A stretch of DNA of 64,000 bases from a virus: the IMG/VR virus record IMGVR_UViG_3300044633_000774, positions 1 through 64,000 of that record. One strand, given 5' to 3'. The translations under genes were made by a program, and so were the position numbers. Shown piece after piece: positions 1 through 7,745 of the stretch. The notes beneath the pieces are model-generated. The model did not search any database. It saw only the letters and a list, made by a program, of their open reading frames with translations, and was not told the origin of the DNA. Position 1 is the first letter of the stretch. The number at the start of each line of letters is the position of its first letter.

Positions 1-567
1 GGTAGTGCTAGTGCTATTGGTTTGTACAAGAAATTGTACGAATACAGCGACGAGAACAGCGTGTTAGTGTTTGATGACTGTGATAGCATCTTGTTTGATG
101 ACGTTAGTTTGAACTTGCTAAAAGGTGCGTTAGACAGCGGCAAGTCACGTAAGATTAGCTGGTTGAGTGAATCACGTGTGTTGAAACAAGAAGACATTCC
201 TACAAGTTTTATCTTTAAAGGCAGTGTAATTTTTATCACTAACTTGAAGTTTGACCAAGTTAAGTCACAACGTTTGAAAGATCACTTAGAAGCATTACAG
301 TCACGCTGTCACTATTTAGATTTGACCTTAGACACTATGCGTGATAAGATTTTACGTATTAGACAAATTGCTAAACAAGGTGCTATGTTTGAAGACTTGG
401 GCATCAGTGATGTAGGACAAGAAGTTATTATTGACTTTTTGGATGCTAATCAAAACAAAATGCGTGAAATGAGTCTGCGTATGGCAATTAAAGTAGCACA
501 GCTATACAAGAGTTTTCCTAACACTTGGGAAAGCATGGCACGTACAACTTGTATGACGGCAGCATAA
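1..567 (+). CDS. AAA+-like ATPase, C-terminal part (cut by window edge)
   Basis: The frame is open from the first base, so the start lies outside the window and 188 residues remain. The strand VLVFDDCD at about residues 21-28 looks like a Walker B motif, and VIFITN at about 76-81 sits where sensor 1 of an AAA+ ATPase would be. The Walker A loop would be upstream. A helical tail follows, as expected for the lid domain. It heads a run of small membrane-protein genes, the first of which starts inside its stop codon. The exact substrate cannot be told from this part. Confidence 0.55.
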   Translation, partial: GSASAIGLYKKLYEYSDENSVLVFDDCDSILFDDVSLNLLKGALDSGKSRKISWLSESRVLKQEDIPTSFIFKGSVIFITNLKFDQVKSQRLKDHLEALQSRCHYLDLTLDTMRDKILRIRQIAKQGAMFEDLGISDVGQEVIIDFLDANQNKMREMSLRMAIKVAQLYKSFPNTWESMARTTCMTAA

Positions 568-698
568 TGAAATTACTATTGTCAATGACGTACAATTTAA
601 TCCTACTAGTGGGTACCGTTTACCTAGTAGGTTGGCAGGGTTGGAGTGCATGGTGGTTCCTACTCACTGTAATTCTTTTAGCAAGCGGTAAAGCGTAA
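567..698 (+). CDS. Small membrane protein, 43 aa
   Basis: The ATG at 567 overlaps the TAA of the ATPase gene, which suggests translational coupling. The product is 43 residues and almost wholly hydrophobic, with two predicted membrane-spanning stretches separated by GWQGWSAWW. It is followed after ten bases by another small membrane-protein gene. No family is recognised. Confidence 0.55.
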   Translation: MKLLLSMTYNLILLVGTVYLVGWQGWSAWWFLLTVILLASGKA

Positions 699-708
699 GG
701 AGTAATAT

Positions 709-870
709 ATGTCAGTTTATATAAAAAGAATTTTATTTGGTGTGGCGGGTTTGGTAGTTTTAGGTAGCATTGGTGTTTGGAATCCAGAAGCACAACGCCT
801 AATAGGTTGTTTTGCCATGGGTTGGGTGTTAATGGATATTGCCAGTGGATTGTTTCCGGAGGCAAAATAA
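709..870 (+). CDS. Small membrane protein, 53 aa
   Basis: The start at 709 has a good ribosome-binding site (AAGGAG at 697-702). The 53 residues contain two hydrophobic helices, around residues 8-24 and 33-47, with a short polar loop NPEAQR between them. It belongs to a cluster of four tiny membrane genes (567-1222) in one direction. Function is unknown; small phage membrane proteins of this kind are often host-envelope effectors. Confidence 0.6.
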   Translation: MSVYIKRILFGVAGLVVLGSIGVWNPEAQRLIGCFAMGWVLMDIASGLFPEAK

Positions 871-871
871 T

Positions 872-1054
872 ATGGAATGGTTAGAATTAAGTCCTAACGG
901 TGCTTGGAGTTTCGCTCTTACTGTTTGGTTCTTTGGCGCAATAGCAGGATACTGCATTGGACGACTACATGCAGCATGGCGTCAAATTGATACGTTGATT
1001 GATACAATTGGTGATACTGTTACCAAGTTGGAAAAAGGAAAAACAAATGTTTGA
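872..1054 (+). CDS. Small membrane protein, 60 aa
   Basis: The start at 872 is chosen because GGAGG at 858-862 is correctly spaced; an upstream in-frame start would overlap the previous gene. The 60-residue product has one membrane helix (about residues 12-31) and a charged amphipathic C-terminus containing TLIDTIGDTVTKLEKGK. Family unknown. It overlaps the next small gene by eight bases. Confidence 0.6.
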   Translation: MEWLELSPNGAWSFALTVWFFGAIAGYCIGRLHAAWRQIDTLIDTIGDTVTKLEKGKTNV

Positions 1055-1222
1055 TAAAATCTATCAGTGGTTAGTTGAGCACGATTTTCAAATTAGTTGG
1101 TTTTTATCGGTTACTTTACGTCAGAGTTTTTCCAGGACTTTGCTCGTGGTAATTGGTTAGGTGTTATTTTTGATTTGATTATCATTGTTCTTAACTACTC
1201 AATGGTGCAAGGACAGAAATAG
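1047..1222 (+). pseudogene. Small membrane protein broken by a frameshift in a T run
   Basis: From the ATG at 1047 the frame ends early at 1160 after 37 residues. Adding one T to the five-T run at 1101-1105 joins it to a second frame that continues to the TAG at 1220-1222. The joined product of about 57 residues has a natural membrane segment (WLGVIFDLIIIVLNYSM). This is either a real one-base deletion, an assembly error at a homopolymer, or a -1 slippage site. Confidence 0.5.
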
Positions 1223-1271
1223 TTTTACCCCATCATACGCTATTGTCTAGCTCCTAGTGTGATGGTCTTAT

Positions 1272-1297
1272 AGTCTGGGTTACCCGGACTTTTTTTA
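1272..1297 (+). terminator. Rho-independent terminator
   Basis: AGTCTGGGT pairs with ACCCGGACT with one G-T wobble and a minimal loop, and a run of seven T follows. It closes the small membrane-gene cluster. Confidence 0.8.
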
Positions 1298-1298
1298 A

Positions 1299-1305
1299 GT
1301 AAATA
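1299..1305 (+). promoter_or_regulatory. Late-type promoter GTAAATA
   Basis: This T4-like late-promoter core lies four bases before the ATG at 1310, directly after a terminator. No Shine-Dalgarno sequence is present. Confidence 0.5.
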
Positions 1306-1309
1306 CTTG

Positions 1310-2131
1310 ATGAAGACCTATAATAGATTTTTTGCATTTGGCTGCAGTTTCACCAGCTGGCATTGGCCCACATGGGCTGACATAATTGGTAAAACCTTCA
1401 TTGAAGATAACTACTTTAATTTTGGATTATGTGCTAGTGGCAATGAATTTGCATTCCATAAATTAACAGAAGCGCATGCTAGATTTAACATAACCAAAGA
1501 TGATTTAGTTATAATTTGTTGGACTAATTTTGCTAGAGAAGATAGATATTTTAACGGTGAATGGCAAACAGCAGGCAACATTTTCACACAAAACGTATAT
1601 CCTCAAGATTGGGTTAAACAATGGTTTGACCTACGCGGCGCACTAATAAAAACATCAAGTGTTATTGCAGGCGCAACACATCTATTAGATAATATTGGGT
1701 GTGAATATCTATTTACTTCAATGATGCCAATGACTCAAATTGATGAGTATGACACGTTGTTTACTGGATCTGATTTTCAAGATGTATTTTTAACCTATAA
1801 TAGATACTATCAAAATATTAAACCTAGCATGGTTGCAGAGTTATATGGTAAGAATGCCTGGCAAAACCCAAACCCAATTTGTGTCAAATGGTCAGAAAAC
1901 GATCCACAAGCGTGGGAAGATAATCACCCGTCACCATTGCAGCATTTAAGTTATGTCAATGAAATTATTAATCCAGGGCTATCACATCCTATTAACATAT
2001 CTGATACTATTACTTGGGTGCATGATTGGGAAACAAAGGTACGCACTCCTCCGTATTTTGACTGTGATAAACACGGTTGGTCATTATACTATCGAACAAA
2101 GAAATATCACAGTGACAGGGGCATGCTTTAA
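1310..2131 (+). CDS. SGNH-hydrolase-like phage protein
   Basis: The 273-residue product begins with FAFGCSFTSW, a block-I-like motif of the SGNH/GDSL hydrolases with GCS in place of GDS. It continues with GLCASGNEF (block II-like) and an IICWTNF stretch (block III position). Near the C-terminus EDNHPSPLQH provides the Asp-x-x-His pair of block V. Such proteins in phages are thought to remove acyl groups from surface sugars, or are virion-associated; the substrate is not known. A TTG at 1307 could also serve as the start. The gene overlaps the next start by one base. Confidence 0.6.
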   Translation: MKTYNRFFAFGCSFTSWHWPTWADIIGKTFIEDNYFNFGLCASGNEFAFHKLTEAHARFNITKDDLVIICWTNFAREDRYFNGEWQTAGNIFTQNVYPQDWVKQWFDLRGALIKTSSVIAGATHLLDNIGCEYLFTSMMPMTQIDEYDTLFTGSDFQDVFLTYNRYYQNIKPSMVAELYGKNAWQNPNPICVKWSENDPQAWEDNHPSPLQHLSYVNEIINPGLSHPINISDTITWVHDWETKVRTPPYFDCDKHGWSLYYRTKKYHSDRGML

Positions 2132-2946
2132 TGAAGACTGTTATATTTGTTAATAGCAATCATTTGTTTATTAGTGGGTTATGTCTCAGACACTTAACCA
2201 ATTTAAAAGAAACTATAGACGGCATTGTTGTAATTACTCCGCACGTTGAAAGATTAGAATCCTTTTATCATTGGATGGGATTTGATCAGATAACATTCTT
2301 ATCAGATTCTGAAGTATGTCAAACTTTAAATATACCATCAGATCGATTAAGTTGGATTGACAAACAATACGCTATTTTAAATTTAGATAAACTTGTAAAC
2401 GACGATATAATTTTAAATGTTGACGCAGATATTATTTTTAATACAGAACTCAAATTGACTCAAGATACTGCTCGCAGATTTTATATAGAAACAGAGTGCT
2501 ATCAGCCATACTTTGATACAATTTTTGATTTCTTTGGTTTAAAAAAATCTTTACCACAGTGGGATAGTTTTATATCTGATTTTATGATATTCGATAGTAA
2601 ATATCTCAAAGAGATGCGTAAATCGACTACCGCATTTGATAGTTATTACAGTTGGAAATCAATTGTTGATAAAAACACACCAACTACCGACCAATACAAA
2701 ATTCCTGCTATCTCTGAATATGAAATGTATGGTACTTGGTTGTATGCCAATTATCCAGACGTAATGATATTAGATAGAACCAGCAGTACCTACGGTAAAT
2801 TTGAGGACAATGTTAAATATCACAAATTTATTCCATCTATAGAAAATTTAAAAGAAAATAAAACTATAATACCTCTTAGACAAACATACGACACTGATAT
2901 TGATTGGGATTTAATATATCCCAAAGGTTGGCAGAGCTTTAAATAA
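2131..2946 (+). CDS. Glycosyltransferase-like protein (DUF6492 type)
   Basis: The ATG at 2131 overlaps the preceding stop, so it is translated with the SGNH-like gene. The 271-residue protein has a Rossmann-like N-terminus and the stretch ILNVDADIIF at about residues 92-101, an Asp-x-Asp motif typical of nucleotide-sugar binding in GT-A folds. WLYANYPDV lies further on. The family resembles DUF6492 glycosyltransferase-like proteins; this is from memory. Together with the preceding gene it could modify a surface glycan or the virion. Confidence 0.5.
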   Translation: MKTVIFVNSNHLFISGLCLRHLTNLKETIDGIVVITPHVERLESFYHWMGFDQITFLSDSEVCQTLNIPSDRLSWIDKQYAILNLDKLVNDDIILNVDADIIFNTELKLTQDTARRFYIETECYQPYFDTIFDFFGLKKSLPQWDSFISDFMIFDSKYLKEMRKSTTAFDSYYSWKSIVDKNTPTTDQYKIPAISEYEMYGTWLYANYPDVMILDRTSSTYGKFEDNVKYHKFIPSIENLKENKTIIPLRQTYDTDIDWDLIYPKGWQSFK

Positions 2947-2947
2947 G

Positions 2948-2976
2948 TTGACAACATATTTTTTTTATCATATACT
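2948..2976 (+). promoter_or_regulatory. Early-type promoter
   Basis: TTGACA at 2948-2953, a 17-base spacer and TATACT at 2971-2976. The ATG at 2983 follows after six bases, so transcription should start at or next to the start codon. Confidence 0.8.
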
Positions 2977-2982
2977 AATTAT

Positions 2983-4101
2983 ATGTTAAGCTATCAACAC
3001 GTCGAAGATTATCTAGAACTGCTAGCAGGATACGAGCCTGGCAATACTGCTTTGTTTGTGCAACCAATGTCTAAGTATAACTTTAGTCTGGCTCGCTACG
3101 ATATACAGATTGTAGATAGTATGAGCTCTCACACTATATTTGGTGGAGCCTTAACAGATCGTCAGGCAGATTTATGTGTGAGATTGGTACTCAAATATCG
3201 TAGACAATTTGCTAAAATAAATGTAGATGTAACCGCAGTTGAAGTTCCTCAATTTCGACTACCAGTACGCAAATTAGATCGGACACGTAAAATTTGGTTA
3301 GATGATCAACGTATAGGTATACGCTTTCCCTATGACCGTGGCCTAATAGATAGCCTGCAAGAATATAAGAAAACAAGCCAAGGCAGCACTCGATGGGACA
3401 ATGAAGAAAAGGTTTGGTGGTTTGGCCTAACTGAAGCCAACATTAATTGGGCTGTTACCTGGGGATCAACTTATAACTTTGAAATAGATCCTTTGATTAC
3501 TAATCTAATGGATCAGATTCTTAGTTGTGAACAAACTCCATACGAAATCAAACTGGTGAGAACCGCCAGTGGCTATACAATTACCAATGCTGCTGAGAGT
3601 CTGATCGATTATGTAAACGAACGATTGGGCGGATTTGGCCTAGAAAACGGTATTAAACTTATTGACTATTCGGGGGTCTTGGGATATACCTACGATGAGA
3701 ACATAGTTCGTCCAGCACTGTTAGATATCTTTAAAGATCAGCGCAACACACATGTAGTACCACAGGATGGCGCACTGGATTTGATCTTTAGCTATGCAGA
3801 GATAACCAATCGATATCCGGTGTGTATATATGATCCGGGATTAAAAGGTGTAGATCTATCACGCTTTGATGAAACAGACATAGTACGGTTTAATACATCT
3901 GGTAAAACTAAGACTAGCGATTATAACATACATGATGTTAAAGTAGTATATGCTAACAAGATTCCTGCAACATGGGATTATGATGTTCCGTTGTTGGTTA
4001 GTACACAGGAACTAATGGTTGGCGGCAAACGTATGGAATGGCTCAATAGAGCAGAAAAGGTAATTTACCTTTGTAATACCCTACTAAGAGAAAATAACTA
4101 A
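2983..4101 (+). CDS. Protein with HARP-like region next to UvsW helicase
   Basis: The 372-residue protein has no helicase Walker motifs. Residues about 110-160 (RIGIRFPYDRGLID, then WDNEEKVWWFGL) resemble the HARP annealing domain found beside SNF2-type annealing helicases. The C-terminal part contains DETDIVRFN and ends in a hydrophobic strand. It precedes the UvsW-type helicase gene, separated only by a minus-strand HNH gene, so a role as its DNA-binding partner is reasonable. That role is an inference. It is expressed from a consensus promoter with a probably leaderless message. Confidence 0.5.
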   Translation: MLSYQHVEDYLELLAGYEPGNTALFVQPMSKYNFSLARYDIQIVDSMSSHTIFGGALTDRQADLCVRLVLKYRRQFAKINVDVTAVEVPQFRLPVRKLDRTRKIWLDDQRIGIRFPYDRGLIDSLQEYKKTSQGSTRWDNEEKVWWFGLTEANINWAVTWGSTYNFEIDPLITNLMDQILSCEQTPYEIKLVRTASGYTITNAAESLIDYVNERLGGFGLENGIKLIDYSGVLGYTYDENIVRPALLDIFKDQRNTHVVPQDGALDLIFSYAEITNRYPVCIYDPGLKGVDLSRFDETDIVRFNTSGKTKTSDYNIHDVKVVYANKIPATWDYDVPLLVSTQELMVGGKRMEWLNRAEKVIYLCNTLLRENN

Positions 4102-4730
4102 ACGGCGTTTCTTTTTTTGTGTGCGTCTGAAATTTTTCGTTTAGTTTCTTCTGACAATTTCTTACCTAAATTTGCCTTTCGTACATTATCGCCGTGCCCT
4201 AACGGCTTTGGTTTTCGCATTTTTTGTTTAGTTTCTTCGCTAAGTGTCTTGCCAAAATGTTGCTGGCTTATTAATAGTTTTTCTGTTGATGTACGTGGTC
4301 GCTTCTTTATTCCTTTGTTTGAAGCAGACATTTTTGCCCGAGTCTCTGCTGATACAATTCTGCCAACTCCAAATTTATTGCCTTTGTTTGCTTCACTTCT
4401 TGCTTGTGATACTTGTTTGCGTATAAATTCATACTGTTTAGAATTTAGAATTAATCTTTGTTGGTTACTACTTGTCCTACGAAATGAATTTAATGCAAAC
4501 TGCATCTTTCTTTTTAATTCTTTCTCGGACAACATTTTGATTAGTAGTACATGGCAGACGTAGTGCTCTCTTGCTGTAAGTCTGACTAAATTATCTTTAG
4601 TATTGTTGCCTCCTAAAGATTTTGGAATAATATGATGGGTTTCGGTATATAATGTTTTTGGTAATACCCGATGCTGAGCTTTGGTAATAATAGAATTGTA
4701 CCAACGGGTATACTTGTTGTGTAAATACAT
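4098..4730 (-). CDS. HNH homing endonuclease with NUMOD3 repeats
   Basis: The start at 4730 (MYLHNKYTRWYN) is chosen because the paralogue at 7742-8503 begins the same way; an upstream in-frame ATG at 4802 would lengthen it by 24 residues. The HNH core reads THHIIPKSLGG, then NLVRLTAREHYVCH. Several NUMOD3-type DNA-binding repeats follow (SAETRAKMSAS, LSEETKQKM, LSEETKRKISDAH). It ends four bases inside the end of the convergent 2983 gene and lies just upstream of uvsW. Free-standing endonucleases of this kind spread by cutting related phage genomes. Confidence 0.85.
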   Translation of the reverse strand: MYLHNKYTRWYNSIITKAQHRVLPKTLYTETHHIIPKSLGGNNTKDNLVRLTAREHYVCHVLLIKMLSEKELKRKMQFALNSFRRTSSNQQRLILNSKQYEFIRKQVSQARSEANKGNKFGVGRIVSAETRAKMSASNKGIKKRPRTSTEKLLISQQHFGKTLSEETKQKMRKPKPLGHGDNVRKANLGKKLSEETKRKISDAHKKRNAV

Positions 4731-4792
4731 TTGCTGACATAGTCCTTTTATGTTAGAGTAGTTGGGAATTGGCGTTCCGCGAACTACACTAT

Positions 4793-4800
4793 TATTTATC
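4793..4800 (-). promoter_or_regulatory. Late-type promoter GATAAATA
   Basis: On the minus strand GATAAATA reads toward the HNH gene, about 60 bases before its start at 4730. It overlaps the intergenic space shared with the uvsW promoter. Confidence 0.45.
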
Positions 4801-4808
4801 AAATATAG

Positions 4809-4838
4809 TTGACATTCATTGAGTACATTTGCTATTAT
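4809..4838 (+). promoter_or_regulatory. Early-type promoter of uvsW
   Basis: TTGACA at 4809-4814 and, after 18 bases, TATTAT at 4833-4838 preceded by TGC (extended -10). AAGGA at 4846-4850 gives a normal ribosome-binding site for the ATG at 4857. Confidence 0.65.
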
Positions 4839-4856
4839 ATACTATAAGGAAAATAA

Positions 4857-6314
4857 ATGGCAAAGTGTATAATACAAATCAAAGACGAAGTTAACTGTAA
4901 ATTAATTGGATTAGATTTACACGATAGAAAGTATCTTGTTAATAAATTCAAATACGAAATTCCAGGTGCACGTTACTTGCCAGCAGTTCGTTTAGGCCGA
5001 TGGGATGGCAAAATAGCCTACGCTCAGTTAGGTGGTAGCACATATACTAACCTACTACCAGAGATCTTGCCCTACTTAGATGAACGTGGGTATGATATTG
5101 AGTTGGATGATCTGCGTGATTATCCTACACAGTTTGAGTTTACAGAAGTAACAGAAGAAACCTTTGCACACAAAGTATGGCCTGCTAAACATCCTATTGC
5201 AGGCGAACCTGTGGTGCTACGTGACTATCAAATTGAAATTATCAACAAGTTCTTGGCCAACCCACAATGTCTACAGGAGATTGCCACGGGTGCAGGTAAA
5301 ACACTGATCACAGCCGCATTGAGTTGGAGTTGCGAACCGCATGGTCGTACCATTGTTATTGTACCGAACAAAAGTTTAGTTACACAAACTGAAGCAGACT
5401 ATATTAACCTAGGCCTAGATGTTGGCGTGTACTTTGGCGACCGTAAAGAGTTTGGACATACACATACTATTTGTACTTGGCAAAGTCTAAACATCCTGCT
5501 TAAAAATACCAAAGCACACGAAGCAGACATTACCATAATGGAATTTTTAGAAGGTGTTGTTTGTGTAATGGTTGATGAAGTACACATGGCCAAAGCAGAT
5601 GCACTTAAAACACTACTTACTAGTGTTATGGCACACATTCCTATTAGGTGGGGCTTAACTGGTACAATACCTAAAGAAATGTACGAGTTTATGGCTCTAA
5701 AGTGTTCATTAGGTGAGGTATTAGGCAGATTAAGTGCCAGCGAATTACAAGACCAGGGTGTACTTGCTAACTGTCACGTAAACGTTGTACAACTAATTGA
5801 TCACGTTGAATATAAAGATTATCAAAGCGAGTTAAAATATCTATTAGAGACCGATAGTCGTATCAATTACATAAGTAAAATGATAGAGCGTATTAGATTA
5901 ACTGGCAACACACTTGTATTAGTTGATAGAATTGCTCCAGGCAAGGCATTAGTTGACTTGGTCAAAGATGCAGTGTTTGTATCAGGAGGAACAAAAGCAA
6001 ATGATAGAAAAGACAGTTATGATGAGTTTGCAACCAGTGATAACTTTGTTGCTGTTGCCACTTATGGTGTTGCTGCTGTCGGCATCAATATTCCTCGTGT
6101 TTTTAACCTTGTGCTCATTGAGCCTGGTAAATCTTTTGTTAGAGTCATCCAGAGTATCGGACGTGGCATTCGCAAAGCGGAAGACAAGGACTTCGTCCAA
6201 ATCTGGGACGTAACATCAACTTGTAAGTTTGCTAAACGGCATCTTACAGTCAGAAAGAAATTCTATTCCGAGGCCTCATATCCTTATGCAATAGAAAAAA
6301 CAGAATGGAAATAA
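4857..6314 (+). CDS. uvsW: UvsW-type DNA helicase
   Basis: The 485-residue protein is a superfamily 2 helicase. Walker A is ATGAGKT (143-149), Walker B is DEVH (240-243), motif III is TGT (268-270) and motif VI is QSIGRGIRK near residue 435. The N-terminal 110 residues (LPAVRLGRWDGK) match the small DNA-binding domain before the helicase core in T4 UvsW, and the length is as in T4. UvsW unwinds branched DNA, R-loops and stalled forks in T4. It has its own early-type promoter and a ribosome-binding site, and heads a string of replication-associated genes. Confidence 0.9.
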   Translation: MAKCIIQIKDEVNCKLIGLDLHDRKYLVNKFKYEIPGARYLPAVRLGRWDGKIAYAQLGGSTYTNLLPEILPYLDERGYDIELDDLRDYPTQFEFTEVTEETFAHKVWPAKHPIAGEPVVLRDYQIEIINKFLANPQCLQEIATGAGKTLITAALSWSCEPHGRTIVIVPNKSLVTQTEADYINLGLDVGVYFGDRKEFGHTHTICTWQSLNILLKNTKAHEADITIMEFLEGVVCVMVDEVHMAKADALKTLLTSVMAHIPIRWGLTGTIPKEMYEFMALKCSLGEVLGRLSASELQDQGVLANCHVNVVQLIDHVEYKDYQSELKYLLETDSRINYISKMIERIRLTGNTLVLVDRIAPGKALVDLVKDAVFVSGGTKANDRKDSYDEFATSDNFVAVATYGVAAVGINIPRVFNLVLIEPGKSFVRVIQSIGRGIRKAEDKDFVQIWDVTSTCKFAKRHLTVRKKFYSEASYPYAIEKTEWK

Positions 6315-6327
6315 TTAATCAAGGAGC

Positions 6328-6834
6328 ATTAAAATTCACATCCTCACCTTAGAAAACACCGCGTACGAAATGAACGAGATCCCTGATGAGGTAGATGATC
6401 TACGATTTGCTATTTTAGACAACAGTGATCCAAAGAATCCAGACTACTTCTTTATTCCACTTATTTTCTTAGAAAGTTTTAACAGTCCGGCACTGGTATT
6501 AAACATTGGTGGTAATTTGGTAAAAATGCCTGTGGACTGGCAGGTGCTTATTGGTGAGCCAGACTTTGGTGATTTGGAAGTCATTCCTTTAACATCAATC
6601 AACGATCGTGGGTTTAGTGTGTTTGCATTTAACCCAATGGGCAGCTATAAACCTGAGTTTCATCCAATTGAGATTGTAGACATCTACCAAGATGTTAAAT
6701 GGTACTTTCCTAAACTTAAACCCGGACAGATGTTGGCAGTGCCTATCACAGAAGGCGAAAATCCTTTATGTGCTTATTTTATCAAAGATATCAGTCGTCA
6801 AAGCGAAGTAGTGGACTACAGTAAAATATGGTAG
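6328..6834 (+). CDS. Unknown protein downstream of UvsW, possible ATT start
   Basis: The first ATG is at 6370 (154 aa), but the only strong Shine-Dalgarno sequence, AAGGAG at 6321-6326, lies 44 bases before it. Between them the frame is open and begins ATT-AAA-ATT. Read from ATT at 6328 (or 6334) it would give a natural start, KIHILTLENTAYEMNE. The body is acidic, contains PDYFFIPLIFLE and ends in VVDYSKIW. No family is recognised. The next gene begins within its last codons, so the set appears translationally coupled. Confidence 0.55.
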   Translation: MKIHILTLENTAYEMNEIPDEVDDLRFAILDNSDPKNPDYFFIPLIFLESFNSPALVLNIGGNLVKMPVDWQVLIGEPDFGDLEVIPLTSINDRGFSVFAFNPMGSYKPEFHPIEIVDIYQDVKWYFPKLKPGQMLAVPITEGENPLCAYFIKDISRQSEVVDYSKIW

Positions 6835-7043
6835 AAATTAATCCTGACTTAATTACAGATGACATGATGTACGAAGATATAGACCTTAGAACCTATGATG
6901 GCCGTCCGTTGCGTGAACATCTAATGGACAGTAAAATGTGGGGAGAAATTCGTCGCGCTGCTGAAACAAATATCGCTTTACAATCAGTACTAGATCATGC
7001 TATAATGATATATAAGTTAAGCAAGGAATATAAAGATGTTTAA
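6828..7043 (+). CDS. Unknown small acidic protein, 71 aa
   Basis: It starts seven bases before the preceding stop and overlaps the following gene by eight bases, so it lies in a tight run of replication-region genes. The 71 residues are acidic in the N-terminal half (ITDDMMYEDIDLRTYDG) and helical at the end. No motif is recognised. Confidence 0.6.
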   Translation: MVEINPDLITDDMMYEDIDLRTYDGRPLREHLMDSKMWGEIRRAAETNIALQSVLDHAIMIYKLSKEYKDV

Positions 7044-7272
7044 TCCACTACAATTTAAACAAAAGAAAAAACGTGCGGTAGATCCTAATGCTCCGCCTCG
7101 CCCTAACCTACTAAGTCAAGACAAAAAACTACGCGAACAAACTATAACGCTTGAACGATTAATGCATCTGGTAGACAAACAACATGCAGAAATACAAAGC
7201 CTAAAAAGCAAGTACGCTGATATGCAACAGAGCGTTAATCAAATGCTTAACTACCTACGCAAAGGCAAATAA
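7036..7272 (+). CDS. Unknown small coiled-coil protein, 78 aa
   Basis: The basic N-terminus (KQKKKRAVDPNAPPRP) is followed by a predicted coiled coil over residues 35-75 with heptad leucines (LERLMHLVDKQHAEIQSLK). It overlaps both neighbours by one to eight bases. Its position before the clamp-loader gene hints at a replication role, which is only an inference. Confidence 0.6.
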   Translation: MFNPLQFKQKKKRAVDPNAPPRPNLLSQDKKLREQTITLERLMHLVDKQHAEIQSLKSKYADMQQSVNQMLNYLRKGK

Positions 7273-7745
7273 TGGCTGTAGACTATAACGATCCACTTTA
7301 CATTGGTAATGAAATGGCAGCATTTGATCGTAAAGATCGTGCATACTATGACAAGTTTACTGATGAAGAAAAGAAAAAGTTCAGTACATATCTAATGTTG
7401 CGCTATGGTGCTAGTGTTGCTGGATCAAGTGATCTACAGGCATATTATCTAATGGCCACCAATGATCGTGTAAACAAAAATTTCTTTGATCTAAACAAGC
7501 ATCCTAAACTACAATGGTTATTATGCACTTCAGTTAGTCCTGCAATGGGCAAGCAACATCATTATTGGCAAGGTACTAAAAAGAAAGAAGGCAATAACAA
7601 AGCACAGAAGTTTTTAGCAAAATTATATCCAACCCTTAAACAAGATGAAATTGATCTGTTAGCGCAAATAAATGATAAAAGAGATATTGAACGCCTGGCA
7701 AGAGAACTTGGACTTGACGATAAGCAAATCAAAGCCGAGCTTTAA
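7272..7745 (+). CDS. Clamp-loader small subunit (T4 gp62-like)
   Basis: The 157-residue protein has the layout of T4-type gp62: an N-terminal YYDKFTDEEKKKFSTYLMLRY, a middle stretch with LMATNDRVNKNFFDLNKHPKLQWLL, a basic GTKKKEGNNKAQKFLAKLYP, and a C-terminal helix with LARELGLDDKQI. gp62 is the non-ATPase subunit that, with gp44, loads the sliding clamp. The gp44 and clamp genes are not in this window. The call rests on remembered family patterns. Confidence 0.65.
   Translation: MAVDYNDPLYIGNEMAAFDRKDRAYYDKFTDEEKKKFSTYLMLRYGASVAGSSDLQAYYLMATNDRVNKNFFDLNKHPKLQWLLCTSVSPAMGKQHHYWQGTKKKEGNNKAQKFLAKLYPTLKQDEIDLLAQINDKRDIERLARELGLDDKQIKAEL

Noticed and set aside
1222-1307. A tRNA gene in the gap before 1307.
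   Set aside because: The stem is a terminator with a T run, and no cloverleaf or T-loop sequence is present.
1953-2153. Plus-strand frame of 66 codons.
   Set aside because: It overlaps the ends of two better-supported genes in another frame.
4117-4563. Plus-strand frame of 148 codons.
   Set aside because: It is antisense to the HNH gene, Cys/Phe-rich and without a ribosome-binding site.
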